Program-made: the position numbers and the translations under genes
Notes under the pieces: model-generated
Databases searched by the model: none
What the model was told of the DNA's origin: nothing
The model's input: the letters and a program-made list of their open reading frames with translations, nothing else
In this document: positions 8,026 to 17,488 of the stretch, piece after piece
Numbering within the stretch: position 1 is the stretch's first letter
Layout of the letters: each line of letters starts with the position of its first letter
Source of the DNA: JABCPE02 sp963530295
GTDB lineage: Bacteria; Bacteroidota; Bacteroidia; Flavobacteriales; Weeksellaceae
Direction: 5' to 3'
NCBI GenBank assembly: GCA_963530295.1
Contig: CAUSCF010000008.1
Span: 1 to 64,000 of the forward strand
Length of the DNA stretch: 64,000 nt

Positions 8026-8709
8026 ATGAGAAAATTTCTTTTTTCAGCAGTATTTCTTGCAGGTTATTTAGTATTAACATCATCAGGAGGAAAACCAAAA
8101 CCACCTTGGGAAGAAGAAAATGTGTCTTTCCCTATGATGAATCAAGAAATTCGCAATTCTATGCAGGAGAATGAGAGACAACAAGAAATGAAAAAAAAGC
8201 AGAATATCAATTTAGGTGCAGAAGTAGTCAATAAAAAACAATGGTCAAAATTTAAAGATACAACAAAGAAAATTCAAGACAGGTTAAGAATTATTGATTT
8301 TGCATTACAGGCTATTCCTGCTGGAATAGTAATTTCACAAGAGGCAAAAGAAATCAAAGAAAATCAAATAAAGATTATCCAAGAAATAAGAACTGCACCT
8401 TATACCTTGATTGTTGCTCTGCCGAAGCAGGTAGAATTTGTAGACGAGCTTCAAATGGTAGTAAGACTCATTACAGGAATTGTTGTTTCCTATGGAGCAA
8501 TCAATCAAATGGAAAAAGCTGAAAGAAAAATCTTAATAGATTATGCACTCTCAGAAGTGGAAAGACTTAATAGCCAATCTTTTTACATGCTTATGATGAT
8601 TAGAAATGCAAAAGAAAAATTTGAGAGAAATAAAGCTATGCTCAGTTATTATGTAAATGCAGACAGGCAAATTGTAGAAGAGATTATTGATAATATAAAA
8701 ACTTTCTGA
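8026..8709 (+). CDS. Secreted transfer protein, tail-motif family member 2
   Basis: This 227-residue protein has an N-terminal hydrophobic segment (about residues 4-19) followed by a proline/lysine-rich stretch (GGKPKPPWEEE). The mature part is helical with two more apolar stretches around residues 85-95 and 143-160. It lacks strong similarity to its neighbours over most of its length, yet ends in VNADRQIVEEIIDNIKTF, the tail shared with the genes on either side. It is cotranscribed, with a gap of 12 bases on the left and one base on the right. A component of the mating apparatus is inferred from position. Confidence 0.6.
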   Translation: MRKFLFSAVFLAGYLVLTSSGGKPKPPWEEENVSFPMMNQEIRNSMQENERQQEMKKKQNINLGAEVVNKKQWSKFKDTTKKIQDRLRIIDFALQAIPAGIVISQEAKEIKENQIKIIQEIRTAPYTLIVALPKQVEFVDELQMVVRLITGIVVSYGAINQMEKAERKILIDYALSEVERLNSQSFYMLMMIRNAKEKFERNKAMLSYYVNADRQIVEEIIDNIKTF

Positions 8710-8710
8710 T

Positions 8711-9373
8711 ATGAAAAGGATTATATTTTTCTGTTTGATTTTAAATGTAATATCTGCAAGAGGTCAGACAGTAGTTGTAAATGATAAGCTGATTGCTCAA
8801 CTTACTAAAAATCAAGCGGTGAGACTTACAAGTAATGAAGGTTTTCTTAAGTCCTATGAGAAACAAAAACAACTCTATGATGATATAAACAAGAAAATAA
8901 CACAAGTAGTTGCTATACAGGAGTTTATATATGATAAATTAAGTAAAGTAAACCAAACGATAAAACAAGGGAAACAGCTTAAATATCTCTACAAATATCT
9001 TGGGGAAGTAGGTGAAAACAGTGGGAAAATGTTAAAACTCACAGCAAAATACCCACAATATGCTATACTTCTCACAGACCATTACTATCGTATCGTGCAA
9101 GAAATCCTAATGATACAGAAGGAACTCAAAGAGGAAATATTAAGAGAAGATAGTGATTTACTTATAGACCCATATGATAGAGAAGTTTTAATCAGCAGGA
9201 TATTTGACAGAGTTAGAATATTACACGCCAATGTGATGTATATCAATTTGATGTTAGAAAGAGGAAAGGATACACCATATATTTATCAAATTCCACATTT
9301 GGGATGGTATGTCAATATGGATAAATCTATTGTAGAAGACATTATGAGAAAATATCAATATCTTAAATATTAA
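8711..9373 (+). CDS. Secreted transfer protein, tail-motif family member 3 (paralogue of member 1)
   Basis: This 220-residue protein has a signal peptide (cleavage near ARGQ-TVVV) and a helical mature region rich in coiled-coil-like K/E/Q patterns. It is a diverged duplicate of the protein starting at 7360: both have an early QxxxL repeat region, a IQEFIYDKLSKVNQTI / IQEKILKGLSEVSGTL match and a Pro-Tyr-Ala-Ile/Val motif. It ends YVNMDKSIVEDIMRKYQYLKY, the common tail. A VirB5-like or surface-exposed transfer role is possible. Confidence 0.65.
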   Translation: MKRIIFFCLILNVISARGQTVVVNDKLIAQLTKNQAVRLTSNEGFLKSYEKQKQLYDDINKKITQVVAIQEFIYDKLSKVNQTIKQGKQLKYLYKYLGEVGENSGKMLKLTAKYPQYAILLTDHYYRIVQEILMIQKELKEEILREDSDLLIDPYDREVLISRIFDRVRILHANVMYINLMLERGKDTPYIYQIPHLGWYVNMDKSIVEDIMRKYQYLKY

Positions 9374-9378
9374 AGTAT

Positions 9379-10185
9379 ATGAAATATCAAAAACTAATTT
9401 ATGCTGTTTTTCTTTTCTGCATCAGTATAAATGCTCAAAATAGACTAAATGATAATGCCATTGTGTCTCAACACAAAAGAATGGTTTTTGAGAGATGGGG
9501 AGATTGGCGACCTTATGGAAAATGGTTTTTGGGTGTCCAGACTAACTTTGCTTATGCTACAGTCTGGGGAATGTGGTCACCGAAAAGGAATAAAGATTAC
9601 AAAAATGGGCAGGATATACGCCCTTTGAAACCCACAGGTCTTGAAGTCCAAAGATTGTTAGAGCTGGAAGTTCAAAAACAAGAAGCTGAAAAAATAAAAG
9701 CAGAGTCAGACAGTATTTATAAAAGAAATGTACAGGATTTTGCTCATTGGACTTCCGCAACTGTAGATGCAGACCCATTATGGGTTTTATATTATAAAAG
9801 AATGCTGAATCCTCTTAAATCTTTCCCTGAACAACCACAGAATTTCAGAGAGTGGGGTTTTGACAACCAAGAAATTTATGAAACTCTGAAATTTTCAGGA
9901 GGAATAGATAGATTACAGGAAATTTTGGATTTACTGAAAGATAAATACCATAAATCAAGAACAATGGATATGCCCAGAGGAAAAAGATTCTTGATGTATC
10001 ATGAAACTCTTATGGGGTGGAGAAAATTCAAAGCTGAACTATTCTCTTATAATACAAAAGGAGAATTGTATTTAGATTATAAAAATGCTCTTGATAAATT
10101 CAGAAAAGGAAGAAAAAAATACATTACAAGAACCGATGTAGAAATAGTACAAGAAATTATGAACCAATATAAAGACCAATACTAA
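9379..10185 (+). CDS. Secreted transfer protein, tail-motif family member 4
   Basis: This 268-residue protein has a signal peptide (cleavage near INAQ-NRLN). The mature N-terminus is rich in tryptophan and glycine (FERWGDWRPYGKWFLG), followed by a helical region with LLELEVQKQEAEKI. It does not resemble its neighbours except for the C-terminus TRTDVEIVQEIMNQYKDQY, which matches the tail of the three preceding proteins. Its stop TAA shares its last base with the traJ start. It is a conserved-looking transfer-operon component of unknown function. Confidence 0.6.
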   Translation: MKYQKLIYAVFLFCISINAQNRLNDNAIVSQHKRMVFERWGDWRPYGKWFLGVQTNFAYATVWGMWSPKRNKDYKNGQDIRPLKPTGLEVQRLLELEVQKQEAEKIKAESDSIYKRNVQDFAHWTSATVDADPLWVLYYKRMLNPLKSFPEQPQNFREWGFDNQEIYETLKFSGGIDRLQEILDLLKDKYHKSRTMDMPRGKRFLMYHETLMGWRKFKAELFSYNTKGELYLDYKNALDKFRKGRKKYITRTDVEIVQEIMNQYKDQY

Positions 10186-11378
10186 TGAAAACAAAATATC
10201 TTATATTTTTAGTTTGCCTTATATTATGCCTACTACCAATAGTGATATTAGGACAAACAACACCCAGTGCAGATGATTCCAATAAACTTTTACAATTTTT
10301 AAAAGGAGATGGAGCTTTTGAACAATGGTTTTTTAAATCATTCAATAGATTGGACACAAGCATTAGTGCTGAAGCAAGTAAAGTATCCTTTTTAGGGAGA
10401 CTTATAGGAGGAATAGGAGCTACATTTTATTTATCTTATATGGGATGGCAGATGCAGTCAGGAGACCGAGAATGGGAAATAACCCCAATGTTAAAACCAT
10501 TCTTTATAGGACTGATTTTATTACATTGGACAAGTTTTTATTCTTTTGTTCAAAGTCCATTCAGAGTAGTTTCTACACCTTCACAAACTATGTTTGAGAA
10601 AATAGAAAGAGAGGCTAACACACTCCGTGTTAAACGATTTCAAAAGCAAAATCAACTTTTGGATTATATGATTAAAAAAGAAGCCGAAGAAAAAGCAAAA
10701 CAAAAGGAATTGGATAATTTGAAAGAGAAAGGTTTTATTGATAAGATAACTGATAGTATTAAAGAAGGTTGGGATAAAATACAAACTCCTGTAGAAGAAT
10801 GGTTTATAAGAATGGATTTTAAATTCCAAAGATGGGGAGCAGACCTTTTAGAAGCTATTGGATTATCTATTCTCAGAGTCTGCACTTATCTTATTTTCTT
10901 TATTCAAAAAATTTGGAGTTATATTCTAATTGTTCTTGGACCGATAGCCATTGGCATGGCTCTTATTCCAGGCTTTGAAAGTTCACTTACCAGTTGGGTT
11001 TCAAAGTTTATCAATATCAACCTGTATACATTTGTCGCATTTACCATTATCAACATTGGACAACAGCTAATCATTTCTGCCTACACTATGGAAATAGACC
11101 GATATGAATTAATGATAAATAGTGCAGGTAATGTTGATTCTGCGACCATAGCTGCTTTTATCAATGGAAATGGAATGTTACATGTTACACTATTTACTGT
11201 GGTAGCTTACATCGTTACAGGAATTGGTGTTCTGATGACCCCAACTATTGCAGACAGCATTGTTTCAGCTGGCGGAGCAGGTGTAATGACTAAAATGAAA
11301 CAAAGTGCAGGAAAGTATGTAGCTGGAGCGCAGGCTCTTTATAAGTTAGGAAAAGGAGAAGATAAAGATAAAAAATAG
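10185..11378 (+). CDS. traJ: TraJ family polytopic membrane protein (VirB6/TrbL-like)
   Basis: This 397-residue protein has a signal peptide (ending near LGQT), a membrane segment around residues 68-85, another at about 100-125, a charged coiled-coil region rich in K/E (about 145-190) and several C-terminal membrane helices (about 235-265, 280-310 and 325-350). This is the TraJ/TrbL layout of Bacteroidetes elements. VirB6-type proteins form the inner-membrane pore for DNA. It follows four secreted-protein genes and is followed after 28 bases by traK. The assignment rests on architecture, gene order and the GPIAIGMALIPGF-type helix. Confidence 0.8.
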   Translation: MKTKYLIFLVCLILCLLPIVILGQTTPSADDSNKLLQFLKGDGAFEQWFFKSFNRLDTSISAEASKVSFLGRLIGGIGATFYLSYMGWQMQSGDREWEITPMLKPFFIGLILLHWTSFYSFVQSPFRVVSTPSQTMFEKIEREANTLRVKRFQKQNQLLDYMIKKEAEEKAKQKELDNLKEKGFIDKITDSIKEGWDKIQTPVEEWFIRMDFKFQRWGADLLEAIGLSILRVCTYLIFFIQKIWSYILIVLGPIAIGMALIPGFESSLTSWVSKFININLYTFVAFTIINIGQQLIISAYTMEIDRYELMINSAGNVDSATIAAFINGNGMLHVTLFTVVAYIVTGIGVLMTPTIADSIVSAGGAGVMTKMKQSAGKYVAGAQALYKLGKGEDKDKK

Positions 11379-11406
11379 TAAATCACAATTCGAAACCATA
11401 TAAATT

Positions 11407-12024
11407 ATGTTAGTAAAAAGTATAGAACAAAAAATAAAGATAAACAAAGCAGTTTCTATTTCTGTCATTTTAGCATCGATAGTAATCGTTATTGCAGGAT
11501 TGTTTTTCTCATATAAAATTGTAGAAGATTCCAGAAAATCTATTTACATCTTGGATAATGGAGTTCCGATTTTGGTAAAACAGACTGATGAACTCCTAAA
11601 CCGCCCAGTGGAATACAAATCACAAGTGGAACTTTTTCATAGGCTGTTTTTTACCCTTGCACCTGATGATGAATACATTAAGCAAAATGTAGAAAAATCT
11701 CTCTATCTTATTGATGATACAGGAAAAAAAGAATACACCAACTTAAGGGAAAAGGGATTTTATAATCAACTTGTTTCATCAAGTTCTATGATTACTGTAA
11801 ATGCAGATTCTATCCGTTTAGATGTTGCTAATAAGAGATTTGTATTCTTTGGAAGACAAGTAATCAACAGAAGGTCTGCAATTATTATTAGGAAATTAAT
11901 AACAGAAGGTAATTTTAATGATGTACTCAGAACTCCCAATAATCCACATGGAGTTATACTGAAAAACTGGAAAATTATAGACAATTCTGAAATATCAAGT
12001 GAATCAAAATACAATGGATTTTAA
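11407..12024 (+). CDS. traK: TraK family conjugal transfer protein (VirB8-like)
   Basis: This 205-residue protein has a short basic cytoplasmic N-terminus, one membrane helix (about residues 17-38) and a periplasmic domain with the family pattern RPVEYKSQVELFHRLFFTLAPDD. That places it in the Bacteroidetes TraK group, the counterpart of VirB8, a periplasmic nucleation factor of the channel. Its place between traJ and traM agrees. The next gene starts three bases after its stop. Confidence 0.88.
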   Translation: MLVKSIEQKIKINKAVSISVILASIVIVIAGLFFSYKIVEDSRKSIYILDNGVPILVKQTDELLNRPVEYKSQVELFHRLFFTLAPDDEYIKQNVEKSLYLIDDTGKKEYTNLREKGFYNQLVSSSSMITVNADSIRLDVANKRFVFFGRQVINRRSAIIIRKLITEGNFNDVLRTPNNPHGVILKNWKIIDNSEISSESKYNGF

Positions 12025-12027
12025 GCT

Positions 12028-12372
12028 ATGAAAGAGAGAATAGACAGCCTGTTATCTTGGGCTAATGAACAAAACCGACCTAAAAAAATTCTGATTTGCT
12101 CTTTGGTACTCTTGGTTCTATCTGGAATTTTTGCCATAGTAAGAGAAATTTATTTTCCTCCAAAGGTCACTCTTACAAGTATTCCTAATTTTTACACCCA
12201 AAGTGATAAAGAAAAAGAAAAATTTCATCTGAAAGAAGCACGATTGGAAAAAGTAATGAAAGAACTTCATTCCTTTCAAGAAAAAGAAAAAATGAAAAGT
12301 CTTACAAAAAATGACAGCATGAGAATAGAGTATTTATATAACGAATATAAAAAACTAAAAAATGAACCTTAA
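12028..12372 (+). CDS. Small single-pass membrane protein of the tra operon (TraL position)
   Basis: This 114-residue protein has a basic N-terminus, one hydrophobic helix (about residues 19-37, KILICSLVLLVLSGIFAIV) and a charged helical periplasmic part with coiled-coil character. It overlaps traM by 11 bases. Position between traK and traM matches TraL of Bacteroides transposons, but sequence alone gives no family. Confidence 0.65.
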   Translation: MKERIDSLLSWANEQNRPKKILICSLVLLVLSGIFAIVREIYFPPKVTLTSIPNFYTQSDKEKEKFHLKEARLEKVMKELHSFQEKEKMKSLTKNDSMRIEYLYNEYKKLKNEP

Positions 12373-13582
12373 AAAAATAAATTTTAAACAGCCGAAATAC
12401 ATTATTCCACTTATTACTCTTCCTTTTGTTTTATTTGGAGCTTATCAGGTAGAAAGTCTAATGGCAGATGAAGAAGTTGTTGAACCACAGCAGGAGCTTA
12501 ATCTTTCATTAGGGGAAACAAAAGATAGTATTTTAACCAAAAACGATGCTTATGATGAGTTTTTTGCCAATGGGGACAGCAGAACAATGCTTGATGGATT
12601 AGAGACCGAAGAGGACAGTCTTTTGAACTATTCTGATAACCTGAATTATAAACAAAAAAGATACATTGATTCCCTTGAAGATGCAAGGAAAAGAAACATG
12701 GCACAAGGAGGATTTTCTGGAAGAACATCTTACTATGAACCGAGAGATACGAGGGCAAGAGATGAAAGAGATTTTCAGCGTTCAGCAGAAATTATCCGTA
12801 TGCTGAATGAGGGAGCAAGTGGTACAGGAAATGGTTATAATTCTTCGGCTTCAGCTTCAAATAATTATTCTTCTCCTCAACAAAAAGAAGAAGATGACCC
12901 AGTAAAGACATTGCGAAAGCAGATGTTGTTTATGGATTCATTAGAAAAGTCTAAAGACCCAGAGTATCAAGCACAAGTAAAGGCTAAAGAAAAATTAAAA
13001 CATGATAAAGCTAAAATGAAAGCTTTTCTTAATAGCACACTAAAAGTTTCAAAAAATGGACTGAACAAAAGTTTCAATTCTATTACCAAAGAAAGTGAAA
13101 GTAATTTTGTGAAAGCCGTAATAGATGAAAACTCAAAGGGTTACCTTGGTAGTAGAATTCGTTTCCGACTACTGGAAGACATCTATGTAGGAAAACATAA
13201 AATAAATAAAGGGACTATGATTTATGGGCAGATATCAGGATTTTCTATGCAGAGAGTTAATCTCAATGTGATTTCTATTCTTAATAATGGGGAAATCCTG
13301 CCTATCAACCTCTCTGTTTATGATGTAGATGGAATGAAAGGACTCTATGTTCCTGAAAGTGCATTTAGAGATATGATGAGAGAACTTGGACAAAATTCGG
13401 TGCAGGGAACATCGTTGGATAATGCTAACCAAGGGTTTTTCACAAGCTTTTTATCCAAAGCTTTCTCTTCTGCATCACAAACAATAGCAAACCTTATCAG
13501 AAAGAATAAGGCAAAATTAAAATATAACTCTTATATCTATTTAATTAACGAAAAAGAATTTGAAAAATATGAAGACAATTAG
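12362..13582 (+). CDS. traM: TraM family conjugal transfer protein (VirB10-like)
   Basis: This 406-residue protein has an N-terminal inner-membrane anchor (about residues 14-33), a long low-complexity periplasmic linker rich in D, S, N and Q, and a folded C-terminal domain (about 245-400). The latter shows the VirB10/TraM pattern GSRIRFRLLEDIYVG, KINKGTMIYGQISGF and GEILPINLSVYDVDGMKGL. VirB10-type proteins bridge the two membranes and transmit energy to the outer-membrane pore. Its end overlaps the traN start by 14 bases. Confidence 0.9.
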   Translation: MNLKKINFKQPKYIIPLITLPFVLFGAYQVESLMADEEVVEPQQELNLSLGETKDSILTKNDAYDEFFANGDSRTMLDGLETEEDSLLNYSDNLNYKQKRYIDSLEDARKRNMAQGGFSGRTSYYEPRDTRARDERDFQRSAEIIRMLNEGASGTGNGYNSSASASNNYSSPQQKEEDDPVKTLRKQMLFMDSLEKSKDPEYQAQVKAKEKLKHDKAKMKAFLNSTLKVSKNGLNKSFNSITKESESNFVKAVIDENSKGYLGSRIRFRLLEDIYVGKHKINKGTMIYGQISGFSMQRVNLNVISILNNGEILPINLSVYDVDGMKGLYVPESAFRDMMRELGQNSVQGTSLDNANQGFFTSFLSKAFSSASQTIANLIRKNKAKLKYNSYIYLINEKEFEKYEDN

Positions 13583-14450
13583 TATTAAAGCAATTTTAGT
13601 TGGGTGTGTTTTTTCTGCTTCTTCTCTTTTTGCTCAAACTGAAAAGAAAGAACAAACAGTTCGTGATCTTCCTGAACTTAATATGACCGAAGGAGTGAAT
13701 ATACATTTTATATCCCCTGAACCCATTCAGTTTGTAGATTTGTCTACCGATGAACTTATAGGAGATTTACCTTCTGAAAATATTGCAAGAATCAAGATTA
13801 CCAATAAACAGGAACAAGATTCTGTAAAAGTGATAAAACAGAAACGAAATAGTTTTTATAGTGGAGAACAGATAGGGATTATTACTATTGTAGGGCAGTC
13901 TTTCATGGTTCAGTATAAAGCCGTTTTTAGAAACCCTTTGGTATTTAATTCTCAAACCAATATCCAAATCCAGCCAGAAGATATGCAACCTTTGGAGTTT
14001 CCTAAAATGAGTTTTTCAAACCTTGAATTAAGAAATTTTTCATTAGATATTATTCAGCGAGATACTAAAAGACCTTTGAGAAAAGTAAATTCTCTAAAAC
14101 TTACCATTGAGCTTAATAATGTTTATGTGATGGGAGATTACATATTTCTTGATGTTAATTTCAAAAATAAATCCAATCTTAATTATGATGTGGAAGGAAT
14201 TAAATTTTCACTCGATGATAAAAAAATATATAAAGCCACCAATAACCAAAATATAGAAATGAAACCAATTTATCAATTCTATCATAATAAAGTCTTTAAA
14301 AAGAATTTTAGAAATATTTATGTCTTTAAGAAATTTACTTACCCTAATAGTAAAGTTATGAAAATAAGACTATTGGAAGAGCAACTATCAGGAAGAACCA
14401 TTGAAATGGTCGTAAAATATTCAGATATACTAAATGCTGATACTTTTTAA
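13569..14450 (+). CDS. traN: TraN family conjugal transfer protein (DUF4138, VirB9-like)
   Basis: This 293-residue protein has a signal peptide (cleavage near LFAQ-TEKK) and a beta-rich mature domain with the TraN pattern NIHFISPEPIQFVDLST, DLPSENIARIKI and later KRPLRKVNSLKLTIELNNVYV. It is the likely outer-membrane partner of TraM, as VirB9 is of VirB10. ATG 13569 is preferred over a TTG at 13560 because it gives a standard signal peptide and overlaps traM by only 14 bases. Confidence 0.88.
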   Translation: MKTISIKAILVGCVFSASSLFAQTEKKEQTVRDLPELNMTEGVNIHFISPEPIQFVDLSTDELIGDLPSENIARIKITNKQEQDSVKVIKQKRNSFYSGEQIGIITIVGQSFMVQYKAVFRNPLVFNSQTNIQIQPEDMQPLEFPKMSFSNLELRNFSLDIIQRDTKRPLRKVNSLKLTIELNNVYVMGDYIFLDVNFKNKSNLNYDVEGIKFSLDDKKIYKATNNQNIEMKPIYQFYHNKVFKKNFRNIYVFKKFTYPNSKVMKIRLLEEQLSGRTIEMVVKYSDILNADTF

Positions 14451-14483
14451 TTAGTCATTCATTGAAAATTAAAATCAATTAAA

Positions 14484-16460
14484 ATGCAAGAACAACAGCA
14501 CCAAATAAAAATCTATGGATTTATCCAAAAAATGGTCTATACAGTAGTTGTAATGGATTGCCTAACGCTATTTTTTCAAGATGCAAAGATTTTTGTTCTT
14601 TCTGATTTATTGCGGAATTTTGGCAAAATGGGAATATTCTTTCCTCCAATCAATGCGAAAATTTCTACCATTATCCTCATTACACTCGTTGCCATAGGAA
14701 CAAAAGCCAAAAAGAAAAGAGACCTAAATGTTACCAAAGAGATTATTTTGCCTATCATCTTGGGATTACTGATGATTATCGGTTCATTAGCTTTTGTTAA
14801 GGAAGCCAGTATTCATACTTTGCCAAAAATAAATCCTTATCAAGTAGGATATGCATTGCTCTCTTTGGTTGGTGCTGTTATTACCCAAATGGGAGCTGAC
14901 AGTATTTCAAAATATATGCAACAAAAAATGGGGCAAGACCGTTGGAATGTAGAGGAGGAATCTTTTGCCCAAAATCAAGAACTTGTAGAAACTCCTACTT
15001 CTGTAAATATTCCATATTTATTCCGACACAATAGGAAGACCAATAAAGGCTGGATAAATATCAATCCTTTTCGTGGGACTATGGTGCTGGGGACACCTGG
15101 GTCTGGTAAGTCATTTGGTATCATTAATCCTGCCATTCGGCAGATGATGAGTAAGGGTTTTTGTCTCTGCATCTATGATTTTAAATTTCCTGACCTTGCC
15201 CAAATTGCTTATTATCAATATCTTTTAAAAAAACAAAAAGACAAAGATTATAAACACGATTTTTTCGTTATCAATTTGAATGATGTAGAAAAATCCAAAA
15301 GGGTAAATCCTTTTAAAAAAGAATACATTCTGACTCTTGCAGAAGCCCAAGAAATGGCTGAATCAATGGTTTCTGCATTACAAAAAGGAGGTTCAAGTGG
15401 TGGCGGTGGTTCAGAACAGTTCTTTACCCAATCAGCAATCAACTTCCTCTCATCCTGTATTTATTACTTTGCAACTTATGAAAATGGGCGTTTTTCAACA
15501 CTTCCACACCTTCTGTCTTTTATGAATAGAAGCTATGAAGAAATTTTTACTACTTTATTTCAACATGAGGAATTGACCTCATTACTATCGCCCTTTAAAT
15601 CTGCTTATGATAATAAAGCCTTTGACCAGCTCGAAGGACAAGTCGGAACACTCAAAATATTCCTCTCTCGTCTTGCTACCAAAGAGAGTTTTTGGGTATT
15701 TTCTGGAGATGAAATTCAGTTGAAGATTTCAGATAAAGAAAACCCTTCAACTATCATTTTGGCATCTGACCCAGCCACACAGGATATTAATTCAGCTCTT
15801 TATTCTTCTGTTTTAAATAGAACATTAAAACTTATTAACTCCAAAGGAAATTACCCAAGTGGCGTGATTGCGGATGAGTTTCCAACTATTTACATTCACA
15901 AAATTGATAATGTAATTGCCACTGCACGAAGTAACAAAGTTGCCGTAGTTCTTGGTCTGCAAGAAATTCCACAGCTTCGGCAGTTCTATAAAAAAGAAGT
16001 AGCAGACACTATTTCTGCAATTATTGGGAATATTCTCTCTGGTTCAGCTCGTGATAAAAACACTTTGGACTGGCTCGAAAAAATGTTTGGTAAAATAAAA
16101 CAAAAAACTTACTCTCAATCCATTTCTAATCAAGGAACTACCACTTCTATCAATGAAAAAATGGATAATATGATTCCTGCTGGAAAAATCGCAGCACTCC
16201 GTACAGGAGAAATGGTAGGAATGATAGCAGGAAGTGAAGAAAATAATTCTGAAGAATACAAATCATCAGCAATAAGTGGGAAAATCAATTTAGATATGAA
16301 AGCCATTAAAGAAGAGGAAGAAAACTATGTAAAAATGCCAACTTATTATTCTTTCATTGATAAAACTGGAAAAGACCGAAAAGAAGAAACACTAATGGCA
16401 AACTACCGTAGAATAACCAAAGAGGTAGAGCTTATTATCAAAGAAAATATGAATCCTTAG
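14484..16460 (+). CDS. VirD4/TraG-type coupling ATPase (MobC in CTnDOT nomenclature)
   Basis: This 658-residue protein is the type IV coupling protein that brings the relaxase-DNA complex to the channel. The N-terminal 140 residues hold several membrane helices (about 15-32, 58-72, 86-104 and 119-137). Walker A is GTPGSGKS (203-210) and the Walker B strand is GVIADEFPTIYI (about 458-469). A glycine-rich insertion (KGGSSGGGGSEQF) lies near residue 310. The family is usually 600-680 residues, so it is full length. It is the last gene of the first unit: a hairpin terminator follows 38 bases after the stop. Confidence 0.92.
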   Translation: MQEQQHQIKIYGFIQKMVYTVVVMDCLTLFFQDAKIFVLSDLLRNFGKMGIFFPPINAKISTIILITLVAIGTKAKKKRDLNVTKEIILPIILGLLMIIGSLAFVKEASIHTLPKINPYQVGYALLSLVGAVITQMGADSISKYMQQKMGQDRWNVEEESFAQNQELVETPTSVNIPYLFRHNRKTNKGWININPFRGTMVLGTPGSGKSFGIINPAIRQMMSKGFCLCIYDFKFPDLAQIAYYQYLLKKQKDKDYKHDFFVINLNDVEKSKRVNPFKKEYILTLAEAQEMAESMVSALQKGGSSGGGGSEQFFTQSAINFLSSCIYYFATYENGRFSTLPHLLSFMNRSYEEIFTTLFQHEELTSLLSPFKSAYDNKAFDQLEGQVGTLKIFLSRLATKESFWVFSGDEIQLKISDKENPSTIILASDPATQDINSALYSSVLNRTLKLINSKGNYPSGVIADEFPTIYIHKIDNVIATARSNKVAVVLGLQEIPQLRQFYKKEVADTISAIIGNILSGSARDKNTLDWLEKMFGKIKQKTYSQSISNQGTTTSINEKMDNMIPAGKIAALRTGEMVGMIAGSEENNSEEYKSSAISGKINLDMKAIKEEEENYVKMPTYYSFIDKTGKDRKEETLMANYRRITKEVELIIKENMNP

Positions 16461-16498
16461 CCTATATTCTTGATTGTTTTTATACTTTATTTCCGAAA

Positions 16499-16534
16499 AA
16501 TCCTCCGACTATAACTCAGTCAGAGGATTTTTTA
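16499..16534 (+). terminator. Rho-independent terminator of the tra operon
   Basis: The arm AATCCTC-C-GACT (16499-16510) pairs with AGTC-A-GAGGATT (16518-16529) around a seven-base loop, with one mismatch, and six T residues follow. It lies between the coupling-protein gene and the second iteron promoter and would separate the two units. Confidence 0.8.
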
Positions 16535-16561
16535 TAAAGTTTTTTATAGATTTTTTGAACC

Positions 16562-16647
16562 GATGGTACAAAATAGTTCAAAATAGTTCAAAATAGTTCA
16601 ACCCTCCCTTAAATCCTTGTAATTCTGATAAGTAATGGTCACTTTTG
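16562..16647 (+). promoter_or_regulatory. Second copy of the iteron block with promoter for the M23 unit
   Basis: The 59 bases at 16562-16620 are identical to 256-314, with three aaaatagttc iterons and the same spacer. TTG (16617-16619) and, after exactly 20 bases, CACTTTTG (16640-16647; seven of eight to TAnnTTTG) form the promoter. Downstream of the shared block the two promoters differ in sequence but keep the same spacing, so the shared 59 bases look selected as a control element, not as a recent large duplication. Confidence 0.7.
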
Positions 16648-16663
16648 TAGAAAAAGATAGGAA

Positions 16664-17488
16664 ATGAATTACTTTATTAGATTATTCTTTTTTCTCTTAA
16701 CAACAAACTGTTTTGGGCAGTTTAACACACTCACTTATACCTATCAAGAAAAGGAAAATAAAGAGTTTTTAAATGAATCTTTTCCTTCTGCAACACAAAA
16801 TGAAACACCACAAAAACAAGTTACAAAACCAAAGAAAAAAAGACTTTTCACAACAAAAGCAGACCTAAAAAAAGAATTAGACTCTCTAAAAGCTCTAATT
16901 ATTGATTTAGGCAAAAAAGAAAATGATAAAAAACTTAATTTCAAAAAGATAGAAGACTCTTTAATTCAAAATTTTCAAAACAAAATTGCAAAAAAAGAAC
17001 CTGAAACAAACCACAAGAACATTAAAAAATACAATTTTATTTCCGAGAATACAATTAAGAAAATAGCAATGCCTTTGGATAAAATGCTGATTACTTCGCC
17101 CTTTGGTGTTCGTTATCATCCAATTTTTGGAGGACAGAAAATGCACAACGGAATAGACTTAGGAGCAAATTATGAAAATGTATACACGGTCTTAGATGGC
17201 GTAGTTTCAGAAGCTGGTTGGGATAAAAATGGAGGCGGAAATTACATAAAAGTAAGACATTCCAACCGATTTGAAACCTCTTATTTACACCTTTCACAAA
17301 TATATTACAGAACAGGAGAAGTAGTCAAAGCAGGGTATATTATTGGGAAAAGTGGAAATTCTGGAAACTCTACTGGACCGCATCTACATTTTGCAGTAAA
17401 AGAATATGGGAAATTTATCAATCCTACTCAATTTTTAAATGATATAATAAAAGCAAATAATTTAATCTCAGCATATTATGAATTATGA
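16664..17488 (+). CDS. M23 family (LytM-type) peptidoglycan endopeptidase of the conjugative element
   Basis: This 274-residue protein has a signal peptide (ending near CFGQ), a lysine-rich coiled-coil region (about residues 50-120) and a C-terminal M23 domain from about 145. Zinc ligands are visible: the H-x3-D motif in MHNGIDLG and the HLH of GPHLHFAVKEYG, with a further histidine in YLHLS. Such enzymes open the murein layer for assembly of the mating apparatus. It is the first gene of the second iteron-controlled unit and overlaps the next gene by 11 bases. Confidence 0.9.
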   Translation: MNYFIRLFFFLLTTNCFGQFNTLTYTYQEKENKEFLNESFPSATQNETPQKQVTKPKKKRLFTTKADLKKELDSLKALIIDLGKKENDKKLNFKKIEDSLIQNFQNKIAKKEPETNHKNIKKYNFISENTIKKIAMPLDKMLITSPFGVRYHPIFGGQKMHNGIDLGANYENVYTVLDGVVSEAGWDKNGGGNYIKVRHSNRFETSYLHLSQIYYRTGEVVKAGYIIGKSGNSGNSTGPHLHFAVKEYGKFINPTQFLNDIIKANNLISAYYEL

